The notes beneath the pieces are model-generated. The model had not been told where the DNA came from. It was given only the letters and a program-made list of their open reading frames with translations, and did not search any database. Source: Enemella evansiae (GTDB lineage: Bacteria; Pseudomonadota; Alphaproteobacteria; Rhodobacterales; Rhodobacteraceae). From it: 64,000 nt of DNA. Shown here piece by piece: positions 1 through 8,420 of this stretch (the first letter of the stretch is position 1; the number at the start of each line of letters is the position of its first letter). A program made the position numbers and the translations under genes. The stretch spans positions 1-64,000 of the forward strand of contig JAFKDC010000013.1 in the NCBI GenBank assembly GCA_017255395.1. Reading direction: 5' to 3'.

Positions 1-313
1 GCCAGGGTGGCTGCCGGGAGACCGGGCCCATGATGCCGATTGGTTCAGAGAAGCGTTGAAAGACAAGGGGATAAAGGTCTGCATCCCGGGCCGAAAGTCT
101 CGCAAGAAGGCGGTGAAATACCCCTCTCGGGACATCCCTGCGGAATGTCCTGCCGGGCAGTGGACAAACGCCTCCACAAACGGCGGAATCGTATCGAGAT
201 CATGTTCGGGCGCTTGAAGGATTGGGGGCATGTCGCCACCCCGATACGACCGCTGTCCACAGGCCTTCTTCTCTGCCAACCTCCTCGCCGCAATCGTCCT
301 GTTCTGGATGTGA
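1..313 (+). pseudogene. IS5-type transposase remnant (3' part, frameshifted)
   Basis: This is the 3' end of a DDE transposase that enters from outside the window. One frame reads DADWFREALKDKGIKVCIPG followed by RKSRKKAVKY. A second frame gives KRRNRIEIMFGRLKDW, the conserved C-terminal block of IS5/IS427-type transposases with the catalytic Glu. A third frame gives RYDRCPQAFFSANLLAAIVL and stops at the TGA at 311-313. At least two frameshifts are needed to join these blocks, so the gene is dead. The element's right end probably lies near 320-336, but I could not pair it with a left terminal repeat, which is outside the window. Confidence 0.8.
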
Positions 314-336
314 TCCACAACGAGTCATGAGCCTAG

Positions 337-612
337 GTGGCGACCGTCATCGCGGCATTCGAACGTCGAGTCGAAGACCTGGAACGCGAACGTCTGCTGT
401 TGGAAGAAAGCAGGAAAGACCACGCGCGCCTCGGCTATCGTTCGAGAAAGTGTTCGAACTCGCGATGGGTTTCCTGTCAAGACTTTGTAAAACATACGAA
501 AACGGGAGCTTTGCACTCAAGCGTATGGCCCTTGAAACTGGCTTTCAAAGGGCCAATTATCTACGACCGACAAACAGGTGTTCGAAATGCACAACCTGCT
601 GAAATCTTTTGA
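337..612 (+). pseudogene. Serine recombinase remnant (C-terminal part, frameshifted)
   Basis: The frame from 337 gives TVIAAFERRVEDLERERLLL, typical of the coiled linker near the C-terminus of large serine recombinases. The sequence continues in another frame with RPRAPRLSFEKVFELAMGFL and SFALKRMALE. It then returns to the first frame for LKLAFKGPIIYDRQTGVRNA and ends at 612. Large serine recombinases end with just such a block (LKLAF..P..Y.R..G.RT). Two frameshifts and the missing catalytic N-terminus make it non-functional. It starts directly after the transposase remnant, so the insertion sequence probably broke the gene. It ends about 30 nt from a tRNA gene. Confidence 0.7.
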
Positions 613-643
613 TTTTTAGATGGAATCACAGAAAACTGTGAAA

Positions 644-732
644 TGGTGCGGTCGAGAAGACTCGAACTTCCACGGGAGTTACCCCACAGCGACCTCAACG
701 CTGCGCGTCTACCAATTCCGCCACGACCGCAC
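644..732 (-). tRNA. tRNA-Leu (anticodon GAG)
   Basis: Read on the minus strand, the acceptor stem GTGCGGT (from 732) pairs with ACCGCAC, followed by an encoded CCA at 646-644. The anticodon loop TTGAGGT carries GAG. The D-arm (TGGCGGAATTGGTAGACGCG) and the long variable arm are those of a type II tRNA-Leu. The 3' end faces the decayed recombinase and insertion sequence. Confidence 0.95.
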
Positions 733-863
733 TGTCCTGACTTGGTGACGCGCCTCTTAACGAAGCCCAAAGGGGATGTGAAGAGGAAAATTGACCCCGG
801 GCCACATTGTGCCCCGCCGCCGCAGCGCGTACCCCGGAGTGAGGTCCCTTGCAGGAGGCTCTC

Positions 864-1538
864 ATGATAGAGTGGAAGATCAGCGACGACCTCGTTCCCT
901 ACGAAGAGGCCGTCTCGTTCATGGAAGACCGCGCCGCCGCCATCGCCGCGGGCGCGGCGGAGGAATGCGTCTGGTTGTTGGAGCATCCGCCGCTTTACAC
1001 CGCTGGCACCAGCGCGCGGCGCGAGGACCTGACGGACCCGGACCGCTTTCCGGTCCACCAGACCAAGCGGGGCGGTCAGTTCACCTACCACGGCCCCGGG
1101 CAGCGGGTGGTCTACGTCATGCTGGACGTCGGCAAACGCGGCCGGGACGTGCGCTGTTTCGTGCAGGATCTGGAACGCTGGGTCATTGCCACGCTTGGCG
1201 AATTCGGCCTGACCGGTCACATCCGCGAGGGGCGCGTCGGCGTCTGGATCGAGCGGCCGGACCGGCCTCGCATCGCCTCGGGTGCCATGGCAGAGGACAA
1301 GATCGCCGCCATCGGCATCCGCCTGCGCAAATGGGTCAGCTTCCACGGCATCTCGATCAACGTCGAGCCCGAGCTAGACCATTTCGACGGCATCGTGCCC
1401 TGCGGCATCACCGAATACGGGGTGACCAGCCTCGTGGACCTTGGGCTGCCGGTGACGATGGACGACCTCGACGTCGCGCTGCGCCACCAGTTCGGCGAGG
1501 TCATGGAACGGAAAACGCCGCGCCCCTGTCCCGTCTGA
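864..1538 (+). CDS. lipB: Lipoyl(octanoyl) transferase LipB
   Basis: LipB moves the octanoyl group from acyl carrier protein to the lipoyl domains of 2-oxoacid dehydrogenases and the glycine cleavage H protein, the first step of lipoate synthesis in the cytoplasm. The 224-residue protein shows the family blocks [12 protein letters not shown] (residues 69-80), the lysine in [11 protein letters not shown] (K146) and the acyl-accepting cysteine in [13 protein letters not shown] (C180). I chose the ATG at 864 because a perfect AGGAGG lies five bases upstream; a TTG at 849 is in frame but overlaps that site. It is a single gene, convergent with the DUF1127 gene downstream. Confidence 0.95.
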   Translation: MIEWKISDDLVPYEEAVSFMEDRAAAIAAGAAEECVWLLEHPPLYTAGTSARREDLTDPDRFPVHQTKRGGQFTYHGPGQRVVYVMLDVGKRGRDVRCFVQDLERWVIATLGEFGLTGHIREGRVGVWIERPDRPRIASGAMAEDKIAAIGIRLRKWVSFHGISINVEPELDHFDGIVPCGITEYGVTSLVDLGLPVTMDDLDVALRHQFGEVMERKTPRPCPV

Positions 1539-1570
1539 CAGGCACGCGGCGTCTGGATATGCGGGTGCGG

Positions 1571-1593
1571 ACGCCGGGGAGATCGCCCGGCGT
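1571..1593. terminator. Hairpin between convergent genes
   Basis: ACGCCGGG pairs with CCCGGCGT over a 7-nt loop, between the convergent ends of lipB and the DUF1127 gene. There is no T-run on either side, so it could be a weak or Rho-assisted bidirectional terminator. Confidence 0.4.
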
Positions 1594-1612
1594 ACTCAGA
1601 GGTCGACGCGCA

Positions 1613-1828
1613 TCAGCGCATGGTCGCGCGGTTGGCGAAGACGTGCAGCAGGATGTCCTCGCGGCTGAGACCCATCGAGGCCAACTCGGCGTCGGATTTG
1701 GCGCGCAGCTTGGCGATCTGCTCGGTGCGCTGGCGATAGCGGCGGTCGAAGGGCGTCTCGAACATGCGCTCGATACGCTGGCGCAGGGTGGAGCGGTTCG
1801 AAACGAAGCTGTGGTCGAAATAGGCCAT
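1613..1828 (-). CDS. DUF1127 domain small protein
   Basis: This 71-residue protein carries a C-terminal DUF1127-like motif: RYRQRTEQIAKLRAKSDAEL followed by ASMGLSREDIL. Family members are short, basic, Arg-rich proteins. In Rhodobacter sphaeroides one member (CcaF1) acts in RNA turnover during stress, and other members have been linked to phosphate and carbon metabolism. The N-terminal half (MAYFDHSFVSNRSTLRQRIE) is unlike the enzyme families nearby. The gene is monocistronic and divergent from ctaD. The assignment rests on the DLGLSR-like ending; the function here is unknown. Confidence 0.75.
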   Translation of the reverse strand: MAYFDHSFVSNRSTLRQRIERMFETPFDRRYRQRTEQIAKLRAKSDAELASMGLSREDILLHVFANRATMR

Positions 1829-1958
1829 TGTCAGGTTCCCCGGTCTGTCTGGCGCCGCGTCGTCGCGGCAGTTGCTGGGATAACGTTAAACCCGCAGCGG
1901 GGTTCCCCGACAGTCCGGCATTCCCCACCCCGCGCGCCCCGTCCATCGCGCGGCAGCC

Positions 1959-2003
1959 GAAATCTTCGAAAGATTTCGGACCGCTTTCCGGGGCGGAAAG
2001 CGG
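1959..2003. repeat. Tandem palindrome pair (copy 1)
   Basis: Two adjacent hairpins: CGAAATCTT-CGA-AAGATTTCG at 1959-1979, then CCGCTTTCC-GGGGC-GGAAAGCGG at 1981-2003, one base apart. The architecture matches the copies at 15291, 32570 and 57791 although the arm sequences differ. It lies in the 327-nt gap between the DUF1127 gene and ctaD; apart from this and the FNR-type box I see nothing else there. Confidence 0.6.
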
Positions 2004-2034
2004 TCCCTCCCGCGGCCGGGTGCGACAAAATTGT

Positions 2035-2048
2035 TTGATCTGCGTCAA
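2035..2048. promoter_or_regulatory. Candidate FNR/FnrL-type box upstream of ctaD
   Basis: TTGATCTGCGTCAA matches the TTGA-N6-TCAA consensus of FNR-family regulators and deviates at one inner base from the strict TTGAT-N4-ATCAA form. It is 107 bases upstream of the ctaD start, a plausible distance for oxygen control of the aa3 oxidase. No clear -35/-10 pair was identified. Confidence 0.45.
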
Positions 2049-2155
2049 AAGCCTCCATTGCCCGCAGGTTGGTCACATTCTAAAAAGCCGCAGACTTTCG
2101 GCGTGGGCGGATTCCCTCTCGCGCCTCTGACGCAGGCACCAGCAGGAGGCACCAA

Positions 2156-3832
2156 ATGGCAGACGCCGCCATTCACGGCCATGAGCACGAGGACAACCGT
2201 GGGTTCTTCACCCGCTGGTTCATGTCCACGAACCACAAGGATATCGGTATCCTTTACCTGATCACCGCGGCCATCGCAGGCCTGATCTCGGTGATCTTTA
2301 CCGTCTACATGCGTATGGAACTGATGAACCCCGGGGTTCAGTACATGTGCATGGAGGGCATGCGCCTGCTCCCGACCGCGGTCGAGAACTGCACGCCCAA
2401 CGGCCACCTCTGGAACGTGCTGATCACCGGCCACGGCATCCTGATGATGTTCTTCGTGGTCATTCCCGCGCTGTTCGGCGGCTTCGGCAACTACTTCATG
2501 CCGCTGCAGATCGGCGCGCCGGACATGGCCTTCCCGCGGATGAACAACCTGTCCTACTGGCTTTACGTCGCGGGCACCACGCTGGCGGTCTGCTCGGTCT
2601 TCGCGCCGGGCGGCAACGGCCAGCTGGGGTCTGGCGTGGGCTGGGTCCTCTATCCGCCGCTCTCGACCAACGAGGCCGGCATGTCGATGGACCTCGCGAT
2701 CTTCGCGGTGCACGTATCGGGTGCCTCGTCGATCCTTGGCGCGATCAACATGATCACCACCTTCCTGAACATGCGCGCCCCGGGCATGACGCTCTTCAAG
2801 GTTCCGCTGTTCTCGTGGTCGATCTTCGTCACCTCGTGGCTGATCCTGCTGTCGCTGCCCGTTCTGGCCGGCGCCATCACCATGCTGCTGACCGACCGGA
2901 ACTTCGGCACCACCTTCTTCCAGCCCTCGGGCGGCGGTGACCCGATCCTGTACCAGCACATCCTGTGGTTCTTCGGCCACCCGGAAGTGTACATCGTGAT
3001 CCTGCCCGGCTTCGGCATCATCAGCCACGTCATCGCGACCTTCGCGCGCAAGCCGATCTTCGGCTACCTGCCGATGGTCTGGGCGATCATCGCCATCGGT
3101 GCTCTGGGCTTCGTCGTCTGGGCGCACCACATGTACACGGTCGGCATGTCCCTGACCCAGCAGAGCTACTTCATGCTGGCAACCATGGTCATCGCGGTTC
3201 CGACGGGCGTGAAGATCTTCTCGTGGATCGCCACCATGTGGGGCGGCTCGATCGAGTTCAAGACGCCGATGCTCTGGGCCTTCGGGTTCCTCTTCCTCTT
3301 CACCGTGGGCGGCGTCACCGGCGTCGTGCTGAGCCAGGCCGGCGTCGACCGCGCCTATCACGACACCTACTACGTCGTGGCCCACTTCCACTACGTGATG
3401 AGCCTTGGCGCGGTCTTCGCCATCTTCGCGGGCATCTACTTCTACTTCCCCAAGATGACCGGTCGCATGTACAGCGAGGCGATGGGCAAGATCCACTTCT
3501 GGGCCTTCTTCATCGGCGCCAACCTGACCTTCTTCCCCCAGCACTTCCTGGGCCGTCAGGGCATGCCCCGCCGCTACATCGACTACCCCGAGGCCTTCGC
3601 CTTCTGGAACTTCATCTCGTCCTGGGGTGCGCTGCTGTCCTTCGCATCGTTCCTGTTCTTCTTCTATATCGTCTTCCACGCCCTGACGCGTGGCGCCAAG
3701 GCGACCGAGAACAACCCCTGGAACGAATATGCCGACACGCTGGAGTGGACCCTGCCCTCTCCGCCGCCGGAGCATACCTTCGAAATCCTCCCCAAGCGTG
3801 AGGATTGGGACAAGTCGCCCGCCCACCACTAA
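2156..3832 (+). CDS. ctaD: Cytochrome c oxidase subunit I (aa3 type)
   Basis: This is the catalytic subunit of the aa3-type haem-copper terminal oxidase. It reduces oxygen to water and pumps protons in the inner membrane. The 558-residue length fits. Visible family blocks are [15 protein letters not shown] near the N-terminus, [19 protein letters not shown] (haem a ligand region), [17 protein letters not shown] (CuB His and the His-Tyr crosslink) and [19 protein letters not shown] (haem ligands). An AGGAGG site lies just before the ATG. No ctaC/ctaE/ctaG genes follow, so the other subunits are encoded elsewhere. A strong terminator follows, and an FNR-type box precedes the gene. Confidence 0.97.
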   Translation: MADAAIHGHEHEDNRGFFTRWFMSTNHKDIGILYLITAAIAGLISVIFTVYMRMELMNPGVQYMCMEGMRLLPTAVENCTPNGHLWNVLITGHGILMMFFVVIPALFGGFGNYFMPLQIGAPDMAFPRMNNLSYWLYVAGTTLAVCSVFAPGGNGQLGSGVGWVLYPPLSTNEAGMSMDLAIFAVHVSGASSILGAINMITTFLNMRAPGMTLFKVPLFSWSIFVTSWLILLSLPVLAGAITMLLTDRNFGTTFFQPSGGGDPILYQHILWFFGHPEVYIVILPGFGIISHVIATFARKPIFGYLPMVWAIIAIGALGFVVWAHHMYTVGMSLTQQSYFMLATMVIAVPTGVKIFSWIATMWGGSIEFKTPMLWAFGFLFLFTVGGVTGVVLSQAGVDRAYHDTYYVVAHFHYVMSLGAVFAIFAGIYFYFPKMTGRMYSEAMGKIHFWAFFIGANLTFFPQHFLGRQGMPRRYIDYPEAFAFWNFISSWGALLSFASFLFFFYIVFHALTRGAKATENNPWNEYADTLEWTLPSPPPEHTFEILPKREDWDKSPAHH

Positions 3833-3853
3833 GCGGCGCGGCCAAACAGACCG

Positions 3854-3884
3854 AAAGGCCCCGACACGTGCGGGGCCTTTCCTG
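3854..3884 (+). terminator. Intrinsic terminator of ctaD
   Basis: AAAGGCCCC and GGGGCCTTT form a 9-bp stem, followed by a short pyrimidine run, 21 bases after the ctaD stop. Confidence 0.75.
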
Positions 3885-3936
3885 TTGAAGGGTGGCGCCA
3901 ATGGCCGCCCCGGACCACTGCAAGGAAGCCTTTGCC

Positions 3937-4767
3937 ATGCAGGATTTCACCTCGATGACGGCGGACGACACGCTGGCGCGCCTGAACGCGATGCCGCGCC
4001 GCGCCGCCCGCCGGGCGATGCAGCGCCTGATCTACCGCAAGTCCAGCCGCCCCGCGGACCTTGCGCAACAGATGGCCCTGCTGCGGGCGCTGGCCCGGGC
4101 AGAGCCGCTGGACCGGTTCGGCCGGACCTATGCGCTGATCGCCTGCGCCCACAAGGCCAGCGAGACGGTGGATACCGATATGCTCGACAGCATCGACGCC
4201 GAGCTGCACGAGACGCTGGACTGGGCGCGCGCCCTGCCCCAGCGCAACATCCTGCGCCAGGACGGCTTTCACCTGCGCTACTCGGTGCTGAACGTGCTGA
4301 TCGGCAGCGCGCTTCTGCGCGACGCCGGGGATCTGTCCGCGCTGGCTGCCACGGCGCTGAGCGAGCTCGATCGCCTGTCGCCGCGCCGCGCCTCGTCCTA
4401 CCTGTTCAATTCCAGCAGCAACGTGGTGAAGACCGTCTGCCTTGCGGTGGCGCTGGCGCCCGGCAATGCCGCACATGTGCACCAGCAATTGCGGCGCCTG
4501 ATCGACCTCAGCCTCGGCCTTGTGCACATCCACCAGATGATCGAACCGCTGACCCGGCGCTTCGGGCCACGGCGGCTGGAGGCGGTCACTCCCTCTTCCG
4601 CCTACGCAGAGTTCGAAGCCACGCAAAAACGGCTCTTCCTGCTGGAAGATCTCTGCCGGAACCCCCAGGATGCAGCCATGCGGCACCGCCTTGCCACGGC
4701 CTCGGTCGGCCGCAAGACCGAGGCCCAGACAGCCGCCATGATGGCGGCGCTGGACCGGCACCTGTAG
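3937..4767 (+). CDS. Hypothetical alpha-helical protein
   Basis: I do not recognise this 276-residue protein. It looks all-helical and soluble: long Ala/Leu/Arg-rich segments, no signal peptide, no membrane segment and no obvious catalytic motif. Notable stretches are NAMPRRAARRAMQRLIYRKS near the N-terminus and LSLGLVHIHQMIEPLTRRFG past the middle. I chose the ATG at 3937, with AAGGAAG eight bases upstream, over an upstream ATG at 3901 that has no ribosome site. It sits alone between ctaD's terminator and a DUF2244 gene in the same direction. Codon use resembles its neighbours. Confidence 0.6.
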   Translation: MQDFTSMTADDTLARLNAMPRRAARRAMQRLIYRKSSRPADLAQQMALLRALARAEPLDRFGRTYALIACAHKASETVDTDMLDSIDAELHETLDWARALPQRNILRQDGFHLRYSVLNVLIGSALLRDAGDLSALAATALSELDRLSPRRASSYLFNSSSNVVKTVCLAVALAPGNAAHVHQQLRRLIDLSLGLVHIHQMIEPLTRRFGPRRLEAVTPSSAYAEFEATQKRLFLLEDLCRNPQDAAMRHRLATASVGRKTEAQTAAMMAALDRHL

Positions 4768-4813
4768 ACATCGCGAAACGGAAAACCAGCCCCCAAAGGC
4801 AGCGGACAGACCC

Positions 4814-5329
4814 ATGCCCTACCACTGGACAGACACAGGCCCCGACGCGCCGCGCAGGCTGAGGCTCTGGCCGCACAACTCGCTCTCGGCGCGCGGCTTC
4901 GCGATCATGGTTCTGGGCTTCTTCCTCTTCGCCTCGATCCCGCTCTACGGGCTGCTTGGCACGGCCCTTCTGTGGGGGCTGCTGCCCTTCATGCTTGCCG
5001 CCACGGCGGGGCTTTACTATGCGCTCCGGCGCAATGCCTTCGACCGGCGGATCGTCGAAGAGCTGACCATCACCCCCGACCAGACGACCCTGACCCACAC
5101 CGATCCGCGCGGCGCGGTACAACGCTGGGAAGCGAATACCTACTGGGTCAGCGTGGCGATGCACGAGACGGAGGGCCCGGTCCCCTATTACGTGACGCTC
5201 AAGGGTGCGGGGCGCGAGGTCGAGCTCGGCGCCTTCCTCTCGGAAGAGGAGCGCATCGCCCTCTATGACGAGGTGCTGCGGGCCTTCGCCGGGATCACCG
5301 CGCCCGAAGGATCGCCACCGGCCCCCTGA
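4814..5329 (+). CDS. DUF2244 domain membrane protein
   Basis: The 171 residues contain two adjacent membrane segments (roughly residues 29-48 and 51-71: FAIMVLGFFLFASIPLYGLL and WGLLPFMLAATAGLYYAL). A cytoplasmic beta-rich tail follows, with RWEANTYWVSVAMHETEG and LKGAGREVELGAFLSEEER, which is the DUF2244 pattern. The biochemical role of the family is unknown. It lies 46 nt after the preceding hypothetical gene in the same direction. Confidence 0.8.
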   Translation: MPYHWTDTGPDAPRRLRLWPHNSLSARGFAIMVLGFFLFASIPLYGLLGTALLWGLLPFMLAATAGLYYALRRNAFDRRIVEELTITPDQTTLTHTDPRGAVQRWEANTYWVSVAMHETEGPVPYYVTLKGAGREVELGAFLSEEERIALYDEVLRAFAGITAPEGSPPAP

Positions 5330-5475
5330 CCCTGCCCCATCCCCTTGATATTTCGGCGCTTCGCCGGAAACGCGCAGGATTGCCCTTGCATGCGTCCCGG
5401 CCTTCCGGCACCACCTCTGTGTCAACCGGGCCCCGCGCCTCTTCCGTCCACCCCCGATCAGGACCCCGTGAAACC

Positions 5476-6384
5476 ATGGCGCAGGCCCCCGCAACCGCCA
5501 AGACCCACCGCGCCGCGCTGATGCTGGCCGCCGCGCTCGGGCATGCGGACCGGGCGCATTGGCTGAAGCCGGTGCCCAGCGAAGCGGCGGCGCTGGAGCT
5601 GCGCGGCGCGCTCTCGACCCGGGTGCCGCCGCTGCGCAAGCAGGTGGTCTTCCTGATCCCGCTGGTCGGCCCCGATCAGGTCGGCGACTGGCAGGCGGTG
5701 ACCGACCGGCTTCAGGCAACGCTGCACTGCATGCGCACGCAGGACGATCCGCACTGGCAGGCCGTGATCTGCTGTCAGGAGCGCCCGCCGCTGCCCGACG
5801 ATCCGCGCATCAGTTTCCTGCCCTTCGACGATCCCGAGCCCGGCAACGACAAGTGGCGCAAGCTGGCGACCCTGACCGGCCACCTTGACCAGATCGCGAC
5901 CGCTCCCTGCTATGTCATGAGCTTCGACGCCGACGACCTGCTGCGGCAGGGAACGGTGCGCGAGATGCTGCGGCGGCAGGCGCCGGGCGGCTATCTGGTG
6001 CAGGCGGGCTACGTGATGGACGATGCAACCGGGGTGATCGCGCTGGCCGATGCGCCGGACCTGAAACAGCCGATGCGCAAGCCGTTCTGGAAGCTCTGCG
6101 GGTCCTGCGCCGCGGTGGCCCATGACCCCGACCTGCCGCAAAGCGCCGCCTTCCTGCGGGCGATGACGCAGCATGAGCACCGGATGTTCCCCTACCTCGG
6201 CGCATTGGCGGGGCGTCCGCTTGCGCCGCTGTCGCAGCCCTCGGTGCTTTATGTGCTGAACCATGGCGAGAATTTCGGCGCGCGGCGCGGGCGGGTCGGC
6301 TTCAAGACCCGCTTCGTCGAGCGCTTCCGCATCGACGATCCCGATGCGCTTGCAGAGATCGCCGAAGGTTTCCCCGTTCCGTAG
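5476..6384 (+). CDS. GT-A fold glycosyltransferase-like protein
   Basis: The protein is 302 residues. The core begins with KQVVFLIPLVGPDQVGDWQA and continues with WQAVICCQERPPLPDDPRIS. Then comes YVMSFDADDLLRQG, whose DADD is the metal/nucleotide-sugar DxD motif of GT-A transferases. This points to a family 2-like sugar transferase, but the acceptor cannot be predicted and the usual C-terminal base motif is not obvious. There is no signal or membrane segment. I chose the ATG at 5476; a TTG 96 nt upstream would add a low-complexity leader. It is monocistronic and convergent with the YqeY-type gene. Confidence 0.6.
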   Translation: MAQAPATAKTHRAALMLAAALGHADRAHWLKPVPSEAAALELRGALSTRVPPLRKQVVFLIPLVGPDQVGDWQAVTDRLQATLHCMRTQDDPHWQAVICCQERPPLPDDPRISFLPFDDPEPGNDKWRKLATLTGHLDQIATAPCYVMSFDADDLLRQGTVREMLRRQAPGGYLVQAGYVMDDATGVIALADAPDLKQPMRKPFWKLCGSCAAVAHDPDLPQSAAFLRAMTQHEHRMFPYLGALAGRPLAPLSQPSVLYVLNHGENFGARRGRVGFKTRFVERFRIDDPDALAEIAEGFPVP

Positions 6385-6486
6385 CTGGATCTGTGCCCCC
6401 GGGCGGAGGCCCCGCGCTTTGGCGGGGGCCATCCGATGGATGAGGCAGGCCCCCATAATGTCACGCGGCGGGCAGGCCCGGGACCG

Positions 6487-6951
6487 TCAGCCCGCGGCGA
6501 GGCGATCCTTCACCCGCGCACCGACGGCGCCAAAGTCCATCTGGCCGGTGTACCTGGTCTTCAGCACGCCCATCACGCGACCCATGTCGCGGATCGACTC
6601 GGCACCGACCTCCGCCACCGCCGCCTTCACCGCCGCGTCGATTTCCGCCTCGTTCAGGGCCCGCGGCAGGAATTCCTCGATCACCCCGATCTCGGCCATT
6701 TCCTGTTCGGCAAGATCCAGGCGGCCGCTTTCCTCGTAGGTCTTGGCGCTTTCGCGGCGCTGTTTGACCATCTTGCCAAGGATGCGCAGCACCTCGGCAT
6801 CGTCCACGCCCGTCTCGTTGCCCTCGGCCCGGACCGCGATGTCGCGATCCTTGATGGCGGCGTTGATCAGGCGCAGGGTCGACAGGCGCCCCGCCTCGCG
6901 GTCCTTCATCGCCTGCTTGACCGCCGCGTTCACACGCTCTCGCAATTCCAT
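6487..6951 (-). CDS. GatB/YqeY domain protein
   Basis: The 154-residue protein starts at MELRERVNAAVKQAMKDREA, after GGGGATAAGG. It matches the YqeY family, related to the C-terminal tRNA-binding tail of GatB: TLRLINAAIKDRDIAVR, then RRESAKTYEESGRLDLAEQE and MGRVMGVLKTRYTGQMDF. The family is thought to bind tRNA or aid amidotransferase-type reactions, but its job as a stand-alone protein is not settled. It is divergent from carA with a short shared promoter region; YqeY and carA are commonly neighbours in alphaproteobacteria. Confidence 0.9.
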   Translation of the reverse strand: MELRERVNAAVKQAMKDREAGRLSTLRLINAAIKDRDIAVRAEGNETGVDDAEVLRILGKMVKQRRESAKTYEESGRLDLAEQEMAEIGVIEEFLPRALNEAEIDAAVKAAVAEVGAESIRDMGRVMGVLKTRYTGQMDFGAVGARVKDRLAAG

Positions 6952-7136
6952 GAGCCTTATCCCCAGTCTCATATCACAAGATTGGCACCCTATACCGAAA
7001 CCCGCCCTCGCGCAACCAAACCAAAAAGCGGCAAGCCTTTGAATTCATGGGACTTATCATTTGCGCCACCCCCTTGACCCCTGCTTCGCGCCGCCTTAGG
7101 TTCCGCGCGATTTGCCCCCAGCCCCGGAGTATCCCC

Positions 7137-8282
7137 ATGCCCACGCCAGCGCCGACCGCCTGTCTTGCCCTTGCCGACGGCACCCTTTTCTATGGTCAGG
7201 GGTTCGGGGCCACCGGACAGACCACAGCCGAGCTGTGCTTCAACACCGCCATGTCCGGCTATCAGGAAGTCATGACGGACCCATCCTATGCGGGCCAGAT
7301 CGTGACTTTCACCTTTCCGCATGTCGGCAATGTCGGCGTGAACCCGGAAGACGACGAAACGCAGGATCCGGTGGCCGCGGGCATGGTCGTTAAATGGATG
7401 CCGACGCAGTCCTCGAACTGGCGCGCCGCGCAGGAACTGGGCGACTGGCTGGCCGCGCGCGGGCGCATTGCCATCGGCGGCGTCGACACCCGGCGCCTGA
7501 CCCGGGCGATCCGCCAGTCCGGCGCACCGCATGTGGCGCTGGCGCACAACCCCGACGGCAACTTCGACATCGCCGCTCTGGTCGCCGCCGCGCGCGGGTT
7601 CCCGGGACTGACCGGGCTCGACCTCGCCAAGACCGTGACCTGCGCGCAAAGCTACCGCTGGGACGAGATGCGGTGGGCCTGGCCCGAGGGCTACCAGCGC
7701 CAGACCGAGGCGCGCCACAAGGTCGTGGCCATCGACTATGGCGCCAAGCGCAACATCCTGCGCTGCCTCGCCTCTGCCGGCTGCGAGGTCACGGTTCTGC
7801 CCGCCTCGGCGACCTATGACGATGTCATGGCCCATGATCCGGCGGGCATCTTCCTGTCCAACGGACCCGGCGACCCTGCGGCCACCGGCGAATATGCCGT
7901 GCCGATGATTCGCGACCTGCTGGACAAGACGCAGCTTCCGCTCTTCGGCATCTGCCTCGGCCACCAGATGCTGGGGCTGGCCCTTGGCGCGCGCACCATC
8001 AAGATGAACCACGGCCACCATGGCGCGAACCACCCGGTGAAGGACGTCGAGACCGGCAAGGTCGAGATTACCTCGATGAACCATGGCTTTGCGGTGGACA
8101 GCCAGAGCCTGCCCTCCGGCGTGGTCGAGACCCATGTCTCGCTTTTCGACGGCTCGAATTGCGGGATTCGCATGGCCGACCGCCCGGTCTTTTCCGTCCA
8201 GCACCACCCCGAGGCAAGCCCCGGGCCGCAGGACAGTTTCTACCTCTTCGAACGCTTTGCCGCGTCGATGGATGCCGCCTGA
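7137..8282 (+). CDS. carA: Carbamoyl-phosphate synthase small subunit
   Basis: CarA is the glutaminase subunit that feeds ammonia to CarB for carbamoyl phosphate, used for arginine and pyrimidines. The 381-residue protein has the N-terminal small-chain domain (GQTTAELCFNTAMSGYQE). Its class I glutamine amidotransferase domain has the nucleophile in LPLFGICLGHQM (C273) and the His/Glu pair in VQHHPEASPGP. I chose the ATG at 7137, with GGAG upstream, rather than an upstream ATG at 7047. carB is not adjacent. A hairpin and T-rich tail follow. Confidence 0.95.
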   Translation: MPTPAPTACLALADGTLFYGQGFGATGQTTAELCFNTAMSGYQEVMTDPSYAGQIVTFTFPHVGNVGVNPEDDETQDPVAAGMVVKWMPTQSSNWRAAQELGDWLAARGRIAIGGVDTRRLTRAIRQSGAPHVALAHNPDGNFDIAALVAAARGFPGLTGLDLAKTVTCAQSYRWDEMRWAWPEGYQRQTEARHKVVAIDYGAKRNILRCLASAGCEVTVLPASATYDDVMAHDPAGIFLSNGPGDPAATGEYAVPMIRDLLDKTQLPLFGICLGHQMLGLALGARTIKMNHGHHGANHPVKDVETGKVEITSMNHGFAVDSQSLPSGVVETHVSLFDGSNCGIRMADRPVFSVQHHPEASPGPQDSFYLFERFAASMDAA

Positions 8283-8309
8283 ACAAAGCGGCCCTCGGCA
8301 GGTCTTATC

Positions 8310-8353
8310 AAAAAGTTAACGGCGGGCAGGTTTTTGTCCACCGTTAACCTTTT
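8310..8353. terminator. Inverted repeat after carA
   Basis: AAAAAGTTAACGG pairs with CCGTTAACCTTTT (12 of 13 positions, one G-T) over an 18-nt loop, 28 bases past the carA stop. It probably ends carA transcription. The GTTAAC palindromes could also be regulator half-sites, given the CtrA box five bases further on. Confidence 0.5.
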
Positions 8354-8357
8354 GAGA

Positions 8358-8372
8358 TTAAGGAAAAATTAA
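8358..8372. promoter_or_regulatory. Candidate CtrA box upstream of the GT2 gene
   Basis: TTAAGGAAAAATTAA is an exact TTAA-N7-TTAA match to the alphaproteobacterial CtrA consensus. It ends 48 bases before the glycosyltransferase start, a usual promoter distance. Confidence 0.55.
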
Positions 8373-8420
8373 GCAAAGGCGCGCCATAACTCCAGTATCC
8401 GCATTTTTGGGGAACTGGTG

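Noticed and set aside
2045-3901. A 618-codon minus-strand frame opposite ctaD, and similar long antisense frames elsewhere
   Set aside because: These are mirror frames of strongly coded genes in GC-rich DNA, rich in Arg/His/Gly/Asp and without start signals.
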